From positions 558,001 to 622,000 of the forward strand of contig NZ_PPDK01000001.1 of NCBI RefSeq assembly GCF_003074135.1: DNA of 64,000 nt, written 5' to 3'. The notes beneath the pieces are model-generated. The model was not told the origin of the DNA. It ran no database searches and saw only the letters and a list, made by a program, of their open reading frames with translations. Both the position numbers and the translations under genes were made by a program. This DNA is from Euzebya tangerina. Lineage in GTDB: Bacteria > Actinomycetota > Nitriliruptoria > Euzebyales > Euzebyaceae. Numbering within the stretch: the stretch's first letter is position 1; the number at the start of each line of letters is the position of its first letter. This document shows, piece by piece, positions 54,615 through 62,301 of this stretch.

Positions 54615-55664
54615 ATGGGGCAGTCGGCGAGGAACGGGACACGAGCGGGGGTAGTAGTCCTGCTCATCGTGGCCATGATCATGACCCTTCCTGGTGGTGT
54701 GGAGGCTGCGGACGGTGAACGCGCGGGCGGCATCGATCGGGTTGCGACGGCGGTCCGGATCGCTACCGAGGCGTTCCCCGACGGGTCGGCCAATGTCGTC
54801 CTCGCGCGGGCCGACGACTACCCCGACGCGCTGACGGCCACCTCGCTGGCCGGGGTGCTGGACGCCCCCGTGCTGCTGACCTACGGCGACAGCCTGCCCA
54901 GCGACACGCTGCAAGCCATCCAGCGACTGCGGCCCCAGGAGATCTTCCTGCTCGGCGGGTCCGGGGCCGTCAGCCTGACCGTCGAGAACGTGCTCCTGCG
55001 GAACTACATCGTCCGGCGGGTGTCCGGGGGCGATCGGTACGGCACCGCCGCGGCGATCGCGCGCGACACCATCAGCAGGAACGGTGGCGAGGTGGGGACC
55101 TATCAGGGCAGGACCACGGTCCTCATGGCATCGGCCGAGAGCTTCGCCGACACGCTGACCGGTGCGCCCCTGGCCTACGGCAACAACCTGCCGGTCCTGC
55201 TCACCCGCGCCGAGGCCATGCCGACGAGCACCAGGGCGGCGCTGACGGCCGCAGACCCCGAGGCCGTGATCATCCTGGGCGGCACCGCCGCGATCTCCGG
55301 TGACGTGGCCACTTCGATCCAGGCCATGGGCATCGAGGTGAGCCGCATCGGCGGCAACAACCGGTCAGAGACGTCACTGCAGTTCAACGAGTTCGTCTCG
55401 GCGACGTTCGATCAGGAACGGCCCAACGTGATCGTCGCACGGGGCGACAACTTCCCCGACGCGCTCGTGGGGGCAACCCTGGCCGGCCGAGCATCCACGC
55501 CGATCATCCTCGCCGACTCCCCGGCCGTGCTCGGACGCTCAGCCGAGACCTACCTGCGGGACCGGTGCGGACGGATCGAACAGGTGCAGGCACTTGGTGG
55601 GAACCTCGCCGTTTCCGAGAGCGTGCTGAACCGGGCCGTCGGGTTGGCGACGGACTGCCCCTAG
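54615..55664 (+). CDS. Secreted protein made of three CWB2 repeats
   Basis: A 349-residue exported protein. The signal peptide (to about residue 32, VAMIMTLPGGVEAA) is followed by almost nothing but three CWB2 units: DRVATAVRIATEAFP with YPDALTATSLAG and FLLGGSGAVS; then RVSGGDRYGTAAAIA with FADTLTGAPLAYG and ILGGTAAIS; then RIGGNNRSETSLQFNE with FPDALVGATLAG and QALGGNLAVSE. Without an effector domain it may be a minimal wall-binding protein or a partner for others. ATG at 54615 has GGAGA 6 nt upstream; ATG at 54567 would add 16 residues. Confidence 0.88.
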   Translation: MGQSARNGTRAGVVVLLIVAMIMTLPGGVEAADGERAGGIDRVATAVRIATEAFPDGSANVVLARADDYPDALTATSLAGVLDAPVLLTYGDSLPSDTLQAIQRLRPQEIFLLGGSGAVSLTVENVLLRNYIVRRVSGGDRYGTAAAIARDTISRNGGEVGTYQGRTTVLMASAESFADTLTGAPLAYGNNLPVLLTRAEAMPTSTRAALTAADPEAVIILGGTAAISGDVATSIQAMGIEVSRIGGNNRSETSLQFNEFVSATFDQERPNVIVARGDNFPDALVGATLAGRASTPIILADSPAVLGRSAETYLRDRCGRIEQVQALGGNLAVSESVLNRAVGLATDCP

Positions 55665-55694
55665 GTCACGCACTTACCCCGGGTTCGTGATCGC

Positions 55695-56678
55695 TCAGCG
55701 CTCCAGGGCCAGGGCGCTCATGATCGCCGTTGCCGCGTCCGGGCCGTAGGAGGCTTCCAGCCGTTCGTCCAAGGCCTGGGGCTTGACCTGGTAGCCCTGC
55801 GGACCGGGGGTCTCCAGGGCCATCGTGGCGATCGCACAGCCCAGGTGCGCCGAGCGGACGTCGTCCATGCCCGCCGCAAGGCCGGAGAGGAACCCTGCGC
55901 GGAAGGCATCCCCTGCACCGGTCGGCTCGAGCACGGCGTCCTCGGCCGGGGCCACCGCCGGGATCGTCGTGGTCTCCACGCCCGCCACCGTCACCCCCTT
56001 GGCACCGTGCGTGGTGATGAGTGTGGTCACCCGGGCGCGGAGCTCGTTGTGATTCCAGCCGGTCTTGCCCACGATCAGCTCCCGCTCGTAGTCGTTGCAG
56101 ACCAGGTACGCCGCCCCCTCGATCAGCGGTCGGATCTCGGGCCCACTCATCCGCGAGAGCTGCTGCGACGGGTCGGCCACGAGGGGGACGTCGAACTCGT
56201 GAGCCTGCCGGGTGTGGTGGAGCATCCCCTCGGGGTTGGCGGGTGAGACGATGAGCAGGTCGGCTCGATCCTGACCCGTCAACACCGGCTCCAGGTCGAT
56301 GAGGTGGGAGTCCCCCATCGCGCCGGCGTAGAAGGTCGCGATCTGGCTCTGGGCGTCGTCCGTGGTGCACATGAACCGGGCCGTCGCCTTGTCGGAGATG
56401 TACACACCCGAGCAGTCGACGTCGTGCTGCTCGAGCCACTGCCGGTAGCCGTCGCCGAAGTCCCGGCCGACGGCGCCCAGAAGACGGGGCCGGGCCCCGA
56501 GTTGACCCATGCCGAACGCGATGTTCGCGCCGATGCCACCGCGGTGGTGGGTCAGGTCGTCGGCCAGGAAGCTGAGGCTGAGCCGGTCGAGCTGATCGGG
56601 GATGATCATGTCGGCGAAGCGCCCGGGGAAGGTCAGCAGGTAATCATCGGCGATCGAACCGCTCACGGCGATGCGCAT
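55695..56678 (-). CDS. adoK: Adenosine kinase (PfkB family, actinobacterial type)
   Basis: Phosphorylates adenosine to AMP in purine salvage. The 327-residue sequence is close in plan to mycobacterial AdoK (Rv2202c): it opens IAVSGSIADDYLLTFPGRF, then LSFLADDLTHHRGGIGANIAF, VADPSQQLSRMSG, and the anion-hole/catalytic GAGDAFRAGF with Asp257. Other PfkB sugar kinases are possible, but the LSFLxDDL and HRGG elements favour AdoK. It converges on the CWB2 gene and is not linked to other purine genes. Confidence 0.88.
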   Translation of the reverse strand: MRIAVSGSIADDYLLTFPGRFADMIIPDQLDRLSLSFLADDLTHHRGGIGANIAFGMGQLGARPRLLGAVGRDFGDGYRQWLEQHDVDCSGVYISDKATARFMCTTDDAQSQIATFYAGAMGDSHLIDLEPVLTGQDRADLLIVSPANPEGMLHHTRQAHEFDVPLVADPSQQLSRMSGPEIRPLIEGAAYLVCNDYERELIVGKTGWNHNELRARVTTLITTHGAKGVTVAGVETTTIPAVAPAEDAVLEPTGAGDAFRAGFLSGLAAGMDDVRSAHLGCAIATMALETPGPQGYQVKPQALDERLEASYGPDAATAIMSALALER

Positions 56679-56759
56679 CAGGTGTCCTCGAGGGGTGGGT
56701 CTGCGGGCGGAACAGCAACAGCATAGGTCGATGGTTGCCGTGGTGACCCGACTCCCCGA

Positions 56760-57191
56760 TCAGGTGCCGCCCTCCCCCCAGCGCCACGCGACCGTGACGA
56801 TCACGACGACGATCATGGCCTCGGCGGCGAGGAACAGGATGTCGTCGGCGTCGTGCACCCCACCGGCGATGACGCCGGCCAGCGTGAGCGGGCCGACGAC
56901 GAGGCTGGCGAGCCGAGCCGCTGCGCGCGGTGCGGACCTGGTGACGGGCAACATCCCGATGCCGAGGAGCACACCGATGCCGCCGGCCACGAGTACGCCG
57001 TCACCGATGGCCGTCCCGTTCACGACACCGGCCCGGATCTGGTCGATCAGCCCTGGGCGGAAGAACTCGTGGACGTCCCGGAAGAGGACGGCGAGGAGCA
57101 GAGCCGTCCACAGCGTGACCAGCGTGCTGCGGGTCGTGCTGCGGGCGGAGTGATCCGGCACGGCTGCCGGCGCTGCGCTCGAGCCGCTCAC
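56760..57191 (-). CDS. Small membrane protein of unknown function
   Basis: 143 residues with four predicted helices (about 24-42, 57-80, 90-110, 118-137) and a short hydrophilic N-terminus. The loop VLFRDVHEFFRPGLIDQI resembles no family I can name. It overlaps the upstream DUF2306-like gene by 4 bp (ATGA-type), so it is translationally coupled to it and shares its TetR control. Confidence 0.8.
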   Translation of the reverse strand: MSGSSAAPAAVPDHSARSTTRSTLVTLWTALLLAVLFRDVHEFFRPGLIDQIRAGVVNGTAIGDGVLVAGGIGVLLGIGMLPVTRSAPRAAARLASLVVGPLTLAGVIAGGVHDADDILFLAAEAMIVVVIVTVAWRWGEGGT

Positions 57192-57937
57192 GACCGGGTT
57201 CCCGCCATGATCGACGGCGTCTCCGCGCGGAGGTCCGCGGCTGGCCGGTCAGATCGGCCACGCCGCAGCCAGAGCTCCGCAAGCAGGAGGTTGAGGACCC
57301 AGGCCGCGCCCATGCCGACGGTCCTCGGCAGCGGATCCATGTCGGTCGGGCTCTGCCCGGCCAGGAGCAGCGGTGCCAGCGTCAGGGGCTGAGTGGCTGC
57401 GCCCATGCCGAGCGCCCACCCACGCGTGATCCACCGACGGTGGGATGCCAGGTCACCCCGTCGCGCGGCCGCCACCCCGAGCACCAGTGCCGTGCCCATG
57501 GCAGACGACACGATGACCCGGATGGCGTTGAGCGCATCGCTGTCGTGCTCCGGCAGGTCATACCGCAACGCCATCCAGGCGCCGCTGACCGCCAGCGCCA
57601 GCCCCGAGACGACGACGGCCCGGCCCAGACGGCGGTGCAGTCGGGGCCAGCGCCGGCGCACCCCAGGATGGAACTTCCCCACGCCGCCGAAGACGAAGAT
57701 CGGGACCCCGACCAGGTGGGTGGCGATGGGCCATGGGGACCGCACGAACCGCGCAAGCTCCTCGGGGGCAACGATGCCGCTCCCCGTTCCCGCAGCGATC
57801 AGCTGCGTTGCCCGAATGGCACCGGCACCGACCGGGATCAGGCTCAACAGCACGATCGTTCCCAGGGCAACGGTGTGGCGGGACCACCGGTCGTGGCGCC
57901 TCGACCGGGCGGCTGGCCTTACAGTGTAAGTCTTCAT
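57188..57937 (-). CDS. DUF2306-like membrane protein
   Basis: A 249-residue polytopic membrane protein with about seven helices. The pattern of conserved His (ATHLVGVPIFVFGGVGKFHP, RRRWPRLHRRLGRAV, ASHRRWITRGWALG) matches DUF2306-type predicted haem-binding membrane proteins. ATG at 57937 is preceded by TAAGTT with a 7-nt gap, indicating a leaderless message; a frame extending to 58390 lies antisense to the TetR gene and is rejected. An operator palindrome covers codons 3-7. Divergent from its probable TetR repressor. Confidence 0.82.
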   Translation of the reverse strand: MKTYTVRPAARSRRHDRWSRHTVALGTIVLLSLIPVGAGAIRATQLIAAGTGSGIVAPEELARFVRSPWPIATHLVGVPIFVFGGVGKFHPGVRRRWPRLHRRLGRAVVVSGLALAVSGAWMALRYDLPEHDSDALNAIRVIVSSAMGTALVLGVAAARRGDLASHRRWITRGWALGMGAATQPLTLAPLLLAGQSPTDMDPLPRTVGMGAAWVLNLLLAELWLRRGRSDRPAADLRAETPSIMAGTRS

Positions 57938-57959
57938 GGTGCCGAACTTACGCTGTATG
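57918..57959. promoter_or_regulatory. Two TetR-type operators between DUF2306 and tetR genes
   Basis: CTTACAGTGTAAG (57918-57930), a perfect 6+1+6 palindrome, and the related CTTACGCTGTATG (57947-57959), centres 29 bp apart. The second covers TAAGTT (minus strand, 57945-57950), the -10 box for the leaderless DUF2306 gene, and abuts TATGCT (57956-57961) for the tetR gene. Confidence 0.65.
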
Positions 57960-57992
57960 CTGATCGGCGTCAAGTCCAAGCGCTGGGGAGTC

Positions 57993-58640
57993 ATGGCGAA
58001 CGAGGAGGTACGGCCGCCGCTGTCCCGGCAGCGCGTCATCGATGCCGGTCTCGCGACCGTGGAGGAACGGGGTTTGCCGGGCTTGTCCATGCGCGAGGTG
58101 GCCGCACGGCTCGGGTGCGAGGCCATGTCGCTGTACAACCACGTGGCATCGAAGTCCGATCTGCTGGACGGCATGGTCGACGCCGTGGCGGGACACGTCA
58201 GCCTTCCGGATCCCGCCGCGTCCTGGGACGTCGCGCTGGCAGAGACCTCCCGCTCGACCCGTGGCGTGCTGCGAGCCAATCCGTGGGCGGCGGGCCTGTG
58301 GCTGGGCCGGACACCTGGCCCGGCCCGACTCCGCCACACCGAAGCCGTTCTCGAGACACTGCACCGCAGTGGGCTGCCGCAGGCTGACATCGACCGTGGC
58401 TTTCACGCCCTCACCAACCATGTGGTCGGTCACGCGATCCAGACTGCGACGGCGGACCAGGGCGACCCCATGGCCGCCGAGACCTTCCTGGCGCAGATGG
58501 ATCGCAACCGCTTCCCCCGCTTCGCCGAACACGTGGAGTGGCACGTGACCGGGCAGGTTGACCCGGACGATGCCTTCGAGTTCACACTTGCGGCCATCCT
58601 CGAGGGCTTGCGACGCACGGCTGCCGGAGCCGAGGCCTGA
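57993..58640 (+). CDS. TetR-family transcriptional regulator
   Basis: A 215-residue repressor with HTH in residues about 31-52 (LSMREVAARLGCEAMSLYNHVASKSDLL); the LYNHV end and the C-terminal domain are of the tetracycline-repressor-like type. ATG at 57993 has GGGGAG upstream; a frame beginning at 57936 overlaps the operators and is less likely. It should bind the paired palindromes at 57918-57959 and repress both itself and the DUF2306/small-membrane-protein pair. Confidence 0.9.
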   Translation: MANEEVRPPLSRQRVIDAGLATVEERGLPGLSMREVAARLGCEAMSLYNHVASKSDLLDGMVDAVAGHVSLPDPAASWDVALAETSRSTRGVLRANPWAAGLWLGRTPGPARLRHTEAVLETLHRSGLPQADIDRGFHALTNHVVGHAIQTATADQGDPMAAETFLAQMDRNRFPRFAEHVEWHVTGQVDPDDAFEFTLAAILEGLRRTAAGAEA

Positions 58641-58642
58641 CC

Positions 58643-59482
58643 TCAGCCGGCGGGCCCGACGTCGCTGTCCCGACGCGGCCGAGTCGATCGAGCCAGCGCC
58701 GTCAGCCGTCCCTGTGCGACGAGCGCGAACGGATCACGGTGCACCGCACCGGCCCGGCGGAGCGCTGCAGCCGGGAGCGGCGCCGCGGAGGCCAGCAGGA
58801 AGACGTTCCCCGGGTCGACCAGCCGTGCGACACCGCGTGAGCCGACTGCCGCGATGTGGTCGAAGACCGTCTCTGCAGCGGCCGCGTGCGCGCCGAGTCG
58901 GGACCACGGCTGCTCGTCGACGATGTTGACCACGTAGATGCCGCGTGCCCCGACTGCCCGTCGGACCTCGGTCAGGAACTCCACCGTCATCAGCGGCGGC
59001 GGCGTCTGCTGGCCCACGAAGGCATCCCCGACGACGACATCGACCGCGTCGTCGGGAAGTCGACGCACGGCCGCGCGACCGTCGCCCTTGCGGACGACGA
59101 GGGTCGGTGATCGCCGGAGACCCAGCGACCGCTCCGCCAGACGGATGATGGCTCCGGACCGCTCGACCACGGTCTGGGTCAGGTCGGGTCGGTGGACCTG
59201 GAGCGCACGGGGCACGGCGAAGGCACCGCCGCCGATGTGGAGAACACGGCCACCATGTGGCACCTCGAGGGCCACCAGGATCTGGCAGAGACGCGACTGG
59301 TAGTCGACAGCCAATCGGGTCGGGTTCTCGAGATTCACCTGCCCGTGGATCTCCTCATCCAGCGTCAGACGGCGCTCACCCCCACCCAGGTCGACGACCT
59401 CGGCACGGCCCACACCGGTCTCGACGGTCAAGACGTTCGACGACACCGACCCGGATGACCTCTCATGCCGTCGTCGACCCAT
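58643..59482 (-). CDS. Spermidine synthase-like SAM-fold protein
   Basis: A 279-residue protein with the polyamine aminopropyltransferase/class I methyltransferase fold: VLHIGGGAFAVPRAL, TVVERSGAIIRLAERSLGL, and VDVVVGDAFVGQQTPPPLMT. These match spermidine-synthase-like proteins, in which the first Asp of the GDAF box takes part in catalysis, but the substrate could differ. No membrane domain, unlike fused actinobacterial versions. ATG at 59482 was used. Its stop is 2 bp from the convergent tetR stop. Confidence 0.8.
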   Translation of the reverse strand: MGRRRHERSSGSVSSNVLTVETGVGRAEVVDLGGGERRLTLDEEIHGQVNLENPTRLAVDYQSRLCQILVALEVPHGGRVLHIGGGAFAVPRALQVHRPDLTQTVVERSGAIIRLAERSLGLRRSPTLVVRKGDGRAAVRRLPDDAVDVVVGDAFVGQQTPPPLMTVEFLTEVRRAVGARGIYVVNIVDEQPWSRLGAHAAAAETVFDHIAAVGSRGVARLVDPGNVFLLASAAPLPAAALRRAGAVHRDPFALVAQGRLTALARSTRPRRDSDVGPAG

Positions 59483-59597
59483 CAGATCGAGTGTGGAAGA
59501 AATCAGTCGAACCGACCAATCCACATCACTTTCAGTCGCGAACTAGACACAAGTAGTCACAAGCACCAGTGGCTCACATCATCGAAAGGGACCCGTC

Positions 59598-59693
59598 ATG
59601 CAGACCATCGCTCGCACCATCATCCGGATGACGCTCCTCAGCGGACTGCTCTCCGCCACCCTGGCCCTCACGGCCATGACGTTGCTGGCGTAG
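59598..59693 (+). CDS. 31-residue hydrophobic peptide
   Basis: An ATG at 59598 with AAGGGA 5-6 nt upstream opens a 31-codon frame ending TAG. The peptide starts MQTIARTIIRM and continues with a Leu/Ala/Thr-rich segment ending TLLA, so it has a short basic end and one membrane-length hydrophobic stretch, like a small membrane protein or toxin-like peptide. About 115 bp of otherwise non-coding, less GC-rich DNA lies before it. No family is recognised. Confidence 0.45.
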   Translation: MQTIARTIIRMTLLSGLLSATLALTAMTLLA

Positions 59694-59715
59694 TGGTCGA
59701 CGTGAGCGCCCGGGC

Positions 59716-60873
59716 CTACCAGGGCGCATGAGCGAAGTGGGCCGTGCCCCGGCCCGACACGGTGACGGTGTCCTCCGCACCAACCAGGACGGCCTCTCCC
59801 GTCCTGACCTCACGAGCGGTGTCCTCATCGGACGTCTGCAGCCTCGCCTCGGTGACGAGCAAGATCCCAGGCCCCCGAAGGACGACCGGCGAGGCATCGT
59901 CGACGAGCTCCAGGCGGGTCAGTCCGAAGACCCCGCCAGGGACCTGATAGCTGTGCACTCGACCCGCGGGGGTCTGCACGTCGGGCAGCGACGGCTGGGT
60001 GTCCAGCAGCGCCAGCAGCTCGGCGGTGTCGATGTGCTTGGACGTGAGCCCCGCCCGAACCACGTTGTCGCTCGGACCCATGACCTCCACCCCGACACCG
60101 TCCAGGTAGCTGTGGATGGTCCCGGCACCGAGGAAGAGCGCCTGGCCAGGCTGCAACACGATCAGATTCAACAACAGCCCGACGATGACTCCCACATCGC
60201 CCGGGTACGCCGCCGCCAGACGAGTTGTCCAGCGCAGGACCTCGTCGAAATCGGTCCCCGGACCGACTGACTCGGCAGCCGCTGCAACGGCGTCCGACAG
60301 CTCGGCAACCTCGTCTGGCGGCGAGGAGAACAAGCCCTTCAGAGCCGTCCGGTAGACGGTGGCTGCCCCGCCATCGCTGGCCAGGACCGCTCGCAGCCCA
60401 TCAAGTCGGGGCGTTGGCAGCAGTGCCAGCAGCGCTCGCGCATCGGCAAGCTCCCTGAAGCCGCACAGCGCGGAGAAGGGCGTGAGGGCACAGATCAACT
60501 CCGGCTTGGCATGGGGATCCCGGTAGGTGCGCTCCGATGCGTCGCGAGGGATTTCGGCCGCGTTCTCGCGCTCGAATCCAGCTGCCGCCTGCGCATCGTC
60601 GGGGTGGACCTGGATCGACAGCGGTCCACCTGCGGCGAGGATCTTGGCCAGGAACGGGAACGCCTCATCCTGCGGGCGGAGCAGTGACGGGTCGGCCGCC
60701 ACGGCCGCGTCCAACGCCTGGCCGGTGGCGGCGATGACCGAAGGGCCGCCCGAGTGCGCGCCGAACCAGAGCTCAGCATGAGGGGTGCCATCGGGTTCGC
60801 GACCCAGCCACCGGGGGATGAAGTCGGGCCGCCCCCAGTGGTAGGTCTTGATCGCGCCGTCGAGGAGGTCCAT
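59716..60873 (-). CDS. manA: Mannose-6-phosphate isomerase, class I
   Basis: Interconverts mannose 6-phosphate and fructose 6-phosphate, feeding GDP-mannose synthesis. The 385 residues carry the zinc-site segments SIQVHPDD, DPHAKPEL (Glu ligand) and the later FLGAGTIHSYLDGVGVEVM with the third ligand and active-site region; the N-terminal YHWGRPDFIPRWLG is typical. It lies 11 bp after the gene for a DsbA-like protein on the same strand. Mannose metabolism could feed the surface-glycan genes 20 kb away, but that is inference. Confidence 0.95.
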   Translation of the reverse strand: MDLLDGAIKTYHWGRPDFIPRWLGREPDGTPHAELWFGAHSGGPSVIAATGQALDAAVAADPSLLRPQDEAFPFLAKILAAGGPLSIQVHPDDAQAAAGFERENAAEIPRDASERTYRDPHAKPELICALTPFSALCGFRELADARALLALLPTPRLDGLRAVLASDGGAATVYRTALKGLFSSPPDEVAELSDAVAAAAESVGPGTDFDEVLRWTTRLAAAYPGDVGVIVGLLLNLIVLQPGQALFLGAGTIHSYLDGVGVEVMGPSDNVVRAGLTSKHIDTAELLALLDTQPSLPDVQTPAGRVHSYQVPGGVFGLTRLELVDDASPVVLRGPGILLVTEARLQTSDEDTAREVRTGEAVLVGAEDTVTVSGRGTAHFAHAPW

Positions 60874-60883
60874 CCGGAGCCCG

Positions 60884-61618
60884 CTACTTCTTCTGCCGTC
60901 GGCTGCCGCCGTGCCAATCCTCGGTCTTGCCGACGTCCGACTCGCTCACACCCAGGGCCGGCAGCTGCGGCAATTCCCGAAGCGACCGCTTCATCTCGGC
61001 GAAGCCCGGGAAGGCCGCGAGAGCCACGACGTGGTCCCACAACTCGGCGGCCTGCGCCGGGCTCGGCATCCGACTGATCACGGGGCCGAAGAAGGCCACC
61101 GATGTGCTAGCGCCATCGGTGTCGGTCGGGTGGAAGTTGATGATCGGCGTCCCCACGTCTTTGCCGGTCAGCGCCAACGCCTCATCGGTCTCGGCCTGGA
61201 TGGTGGCGTCGTAGGAGGTGTCGTCCAACGCGGTGGCGAAGGAGCCGTCCAATCCGGCCGCCGAGAGGATCGGTGTGACGTGCGCCGGTCGCCCCATCTG
61301 GTCGCGCTGCTCGCGATCCGGGGGAGGGATCTCGAAGATGTGATCCCCGAAGGCTCGCTGCAGTCGATCCGTCGCCTCCTGCCCCTCGGCCTCGCGCACC
61401 GCCGCCGCCATCCGGAGCATGCGGAGTCCGGCACTGTGTCCGGCCTCGTACTCCGGCGGGAAGTGGGCGTCGTAGTCGATGTGGCTGTTCAGCAGCCGGA
61501 GCGAGATGAAGCGCCACTCGACCTCGTACTCCCGCTCCTCCTGGACCTGGCGGACCCACTTGCTGGTCATCCACGCGAAGGGGCAGACCGGGTCGAAGTA
61601 GAAGGTGATGTCGCTCAT
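60884..61618 (-). CDS. Rv2466c-like DsbA-fold protein with only one active-site Cys
   Basis: A 244-residue thioredoxin-fold protein close to the mycothiol-dependent nitroreductase Rv2466c group: ITFYFDPVCPFAWMTSKWV at the start, then WRFISLRLLNSHIDYD and GTPIINF near residue 155. Relatives have CPWC; here the second Cys is replaced (CPFA, Cys12 then Ala15), so a monothiol mechanism is expected. It is co-directional with manA 11 bp downstream. Divergent from the ICMT-like gene, whose proposed start touches its own. Confidence 0.87.
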   Translation of the reverse strand: MSDITFYFDPVCPFAWMTSKWVRQVQEEREYEVEWRFISLRLLNSHIDYDAHFPPEYEAGHSAGLRMLRMAAAVREAEGQEATDRLQRAFGDHIFEIPPPDREQRDQMGRPAHVTPILSAAGLDGSFATALDDTSYDATIQAETDEALALTGKDVGTPIINFHPTDTDGASTSVAFFGPVISRMPSPAQAAELWDHVVALAAFPGFAEMKRSLRELPQLPALGVSESDVGKTEDWHGGSRRQKK

Positions 61619-62115
61619 TGACTCAGGATACGGTCGCTGATGTGTTGCGGCTGTCCCGGTCCGACATGGCCTGGTTGGCTGGCCAGGTCGTCCTCTTCCT
61701 GCTCGCGTTCGTGATCCTGCCGCGCCTCGACGGCGGACCGGGCCGCGTCGCGCTGGACGCTGCCCGGCCGATCGGTGTGGCGATCATGGGCCTGGGGGTG
61801 GTCGTGTTGGTGATCGCGTTCGCCACGCTCGGCCGGCAGTTGGTCCCTCAGCCGACACCCATCGAGGGTGGTGAGCTCGTGGATCACGGGATCTACGGAC
61901 TGGTTCGCCATCCGATCTACACCGGAGTCCTGCTGCTCATCGTCGGTGGCCTGGTCCGCACGCCGAGCATCTCCGGGTTGCTGGTGATCGTCGCGTCGTG
62001 GGCGTTCTTCGATGCCAAGTCCGCACACGAGGAGCGTCTGCTCAGTGACCGGTACCCGACCTACCAGGCCTACCGTCAGCGCACCCGCTACAAGGTGATG
62101 CCCGGCATCCGCTAG
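61618..62115 (+). CDS. Isoprenylcysteine carboxyl methyltransferase-like membrane protein
   Basis: A 165-residue membrane protein with about four helices. The C-terminal signature GLVRHPIYTGVLLLIVGG followed by EERLLSDRYPTYQAYRQRTRY is the ICMT/PEMT family catalytic region that binds SAM. Substrate unknown; bacterial members methylate lipids or small molecules. The start is uncertain: TTG at 61618 shares its base with the opposite gene's start; GTG at 61642 and ATG at 61666 are alternatives that keep the first helix. Confidence 0.82.
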   Translation: MTQDTVADVLRLSRSDMAWLAGQVVLFLLAFVILPRLDGGPGRVALDAARPIGVAIMGLGVVVLVIAFATLGRQLVPQPTPIEGGELVDHGIYGLVRHPIYTGVLLLIVGGLVRTPSISGLLVIVASWAFFDAKSAHEERLLSDRYPTYQAYRQRTRYKVMPGIR

Positions 62116-62207
62116 TTGACCAGGGTGGTCAACCAGCCCAACCCGACGAGGACCGCGACGGTCAGCAGGAGCACGACCACGCCGACGAGGCCGGTTCGCT
62201 TGAACAC
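62112..62207 (-). CDS. 31-residue membrane peptide
   Basis: A GTG at 62207 with GGAG six nt upstream opens a 31-codon frame ending TAG. It begins MFKRTG and then has an unbroken Val/Leu-rich stretch of about 22 residues (GVVVLLLTVAVLVGLGWL) ending in TTLVN, a textbook single-span membrane peptide with a positive cytoplasmic end. It overlaps the ICMT-like stop by 4 bp. No family is recognised. Confidence 0.6.
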   Translation of the reverse strand: MFKRTGLVGVVVLLLTVAVLVGLGWLTTLVN

Positions 62208-62243
62208 GACCCACTCCTACCCTGTTCAGCGGCGCGTCGATGC

Positions 62244-62268
62244 GTTACAATCTGTTCCGCTTTGTAAC
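62244..62268. promoter_or_regulatory. Inverted repeat upstream of the desaturase gene
   Basis: GTTACAA (62244-62250) and TTGTAAC (62262-62268) form 7-bp arms around 11 nt, 33 bp before the desaturase start, in a local AT-richer patch. It is a candidate operator for a lipid-responsive repressor. Confidence 0.5.
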
Positions 62269-62301
62269 ATTGCTGTTGTGCCAGTTCGATGGAGCCGAAC
62301 C

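Noticed and set aside
57938-58390. Longer DUF2306 protein reading back through tetR
   Set aside because: The added 151 residues are antisense to tetR and the -10 box lies 7 nt before the ATG at 57937.
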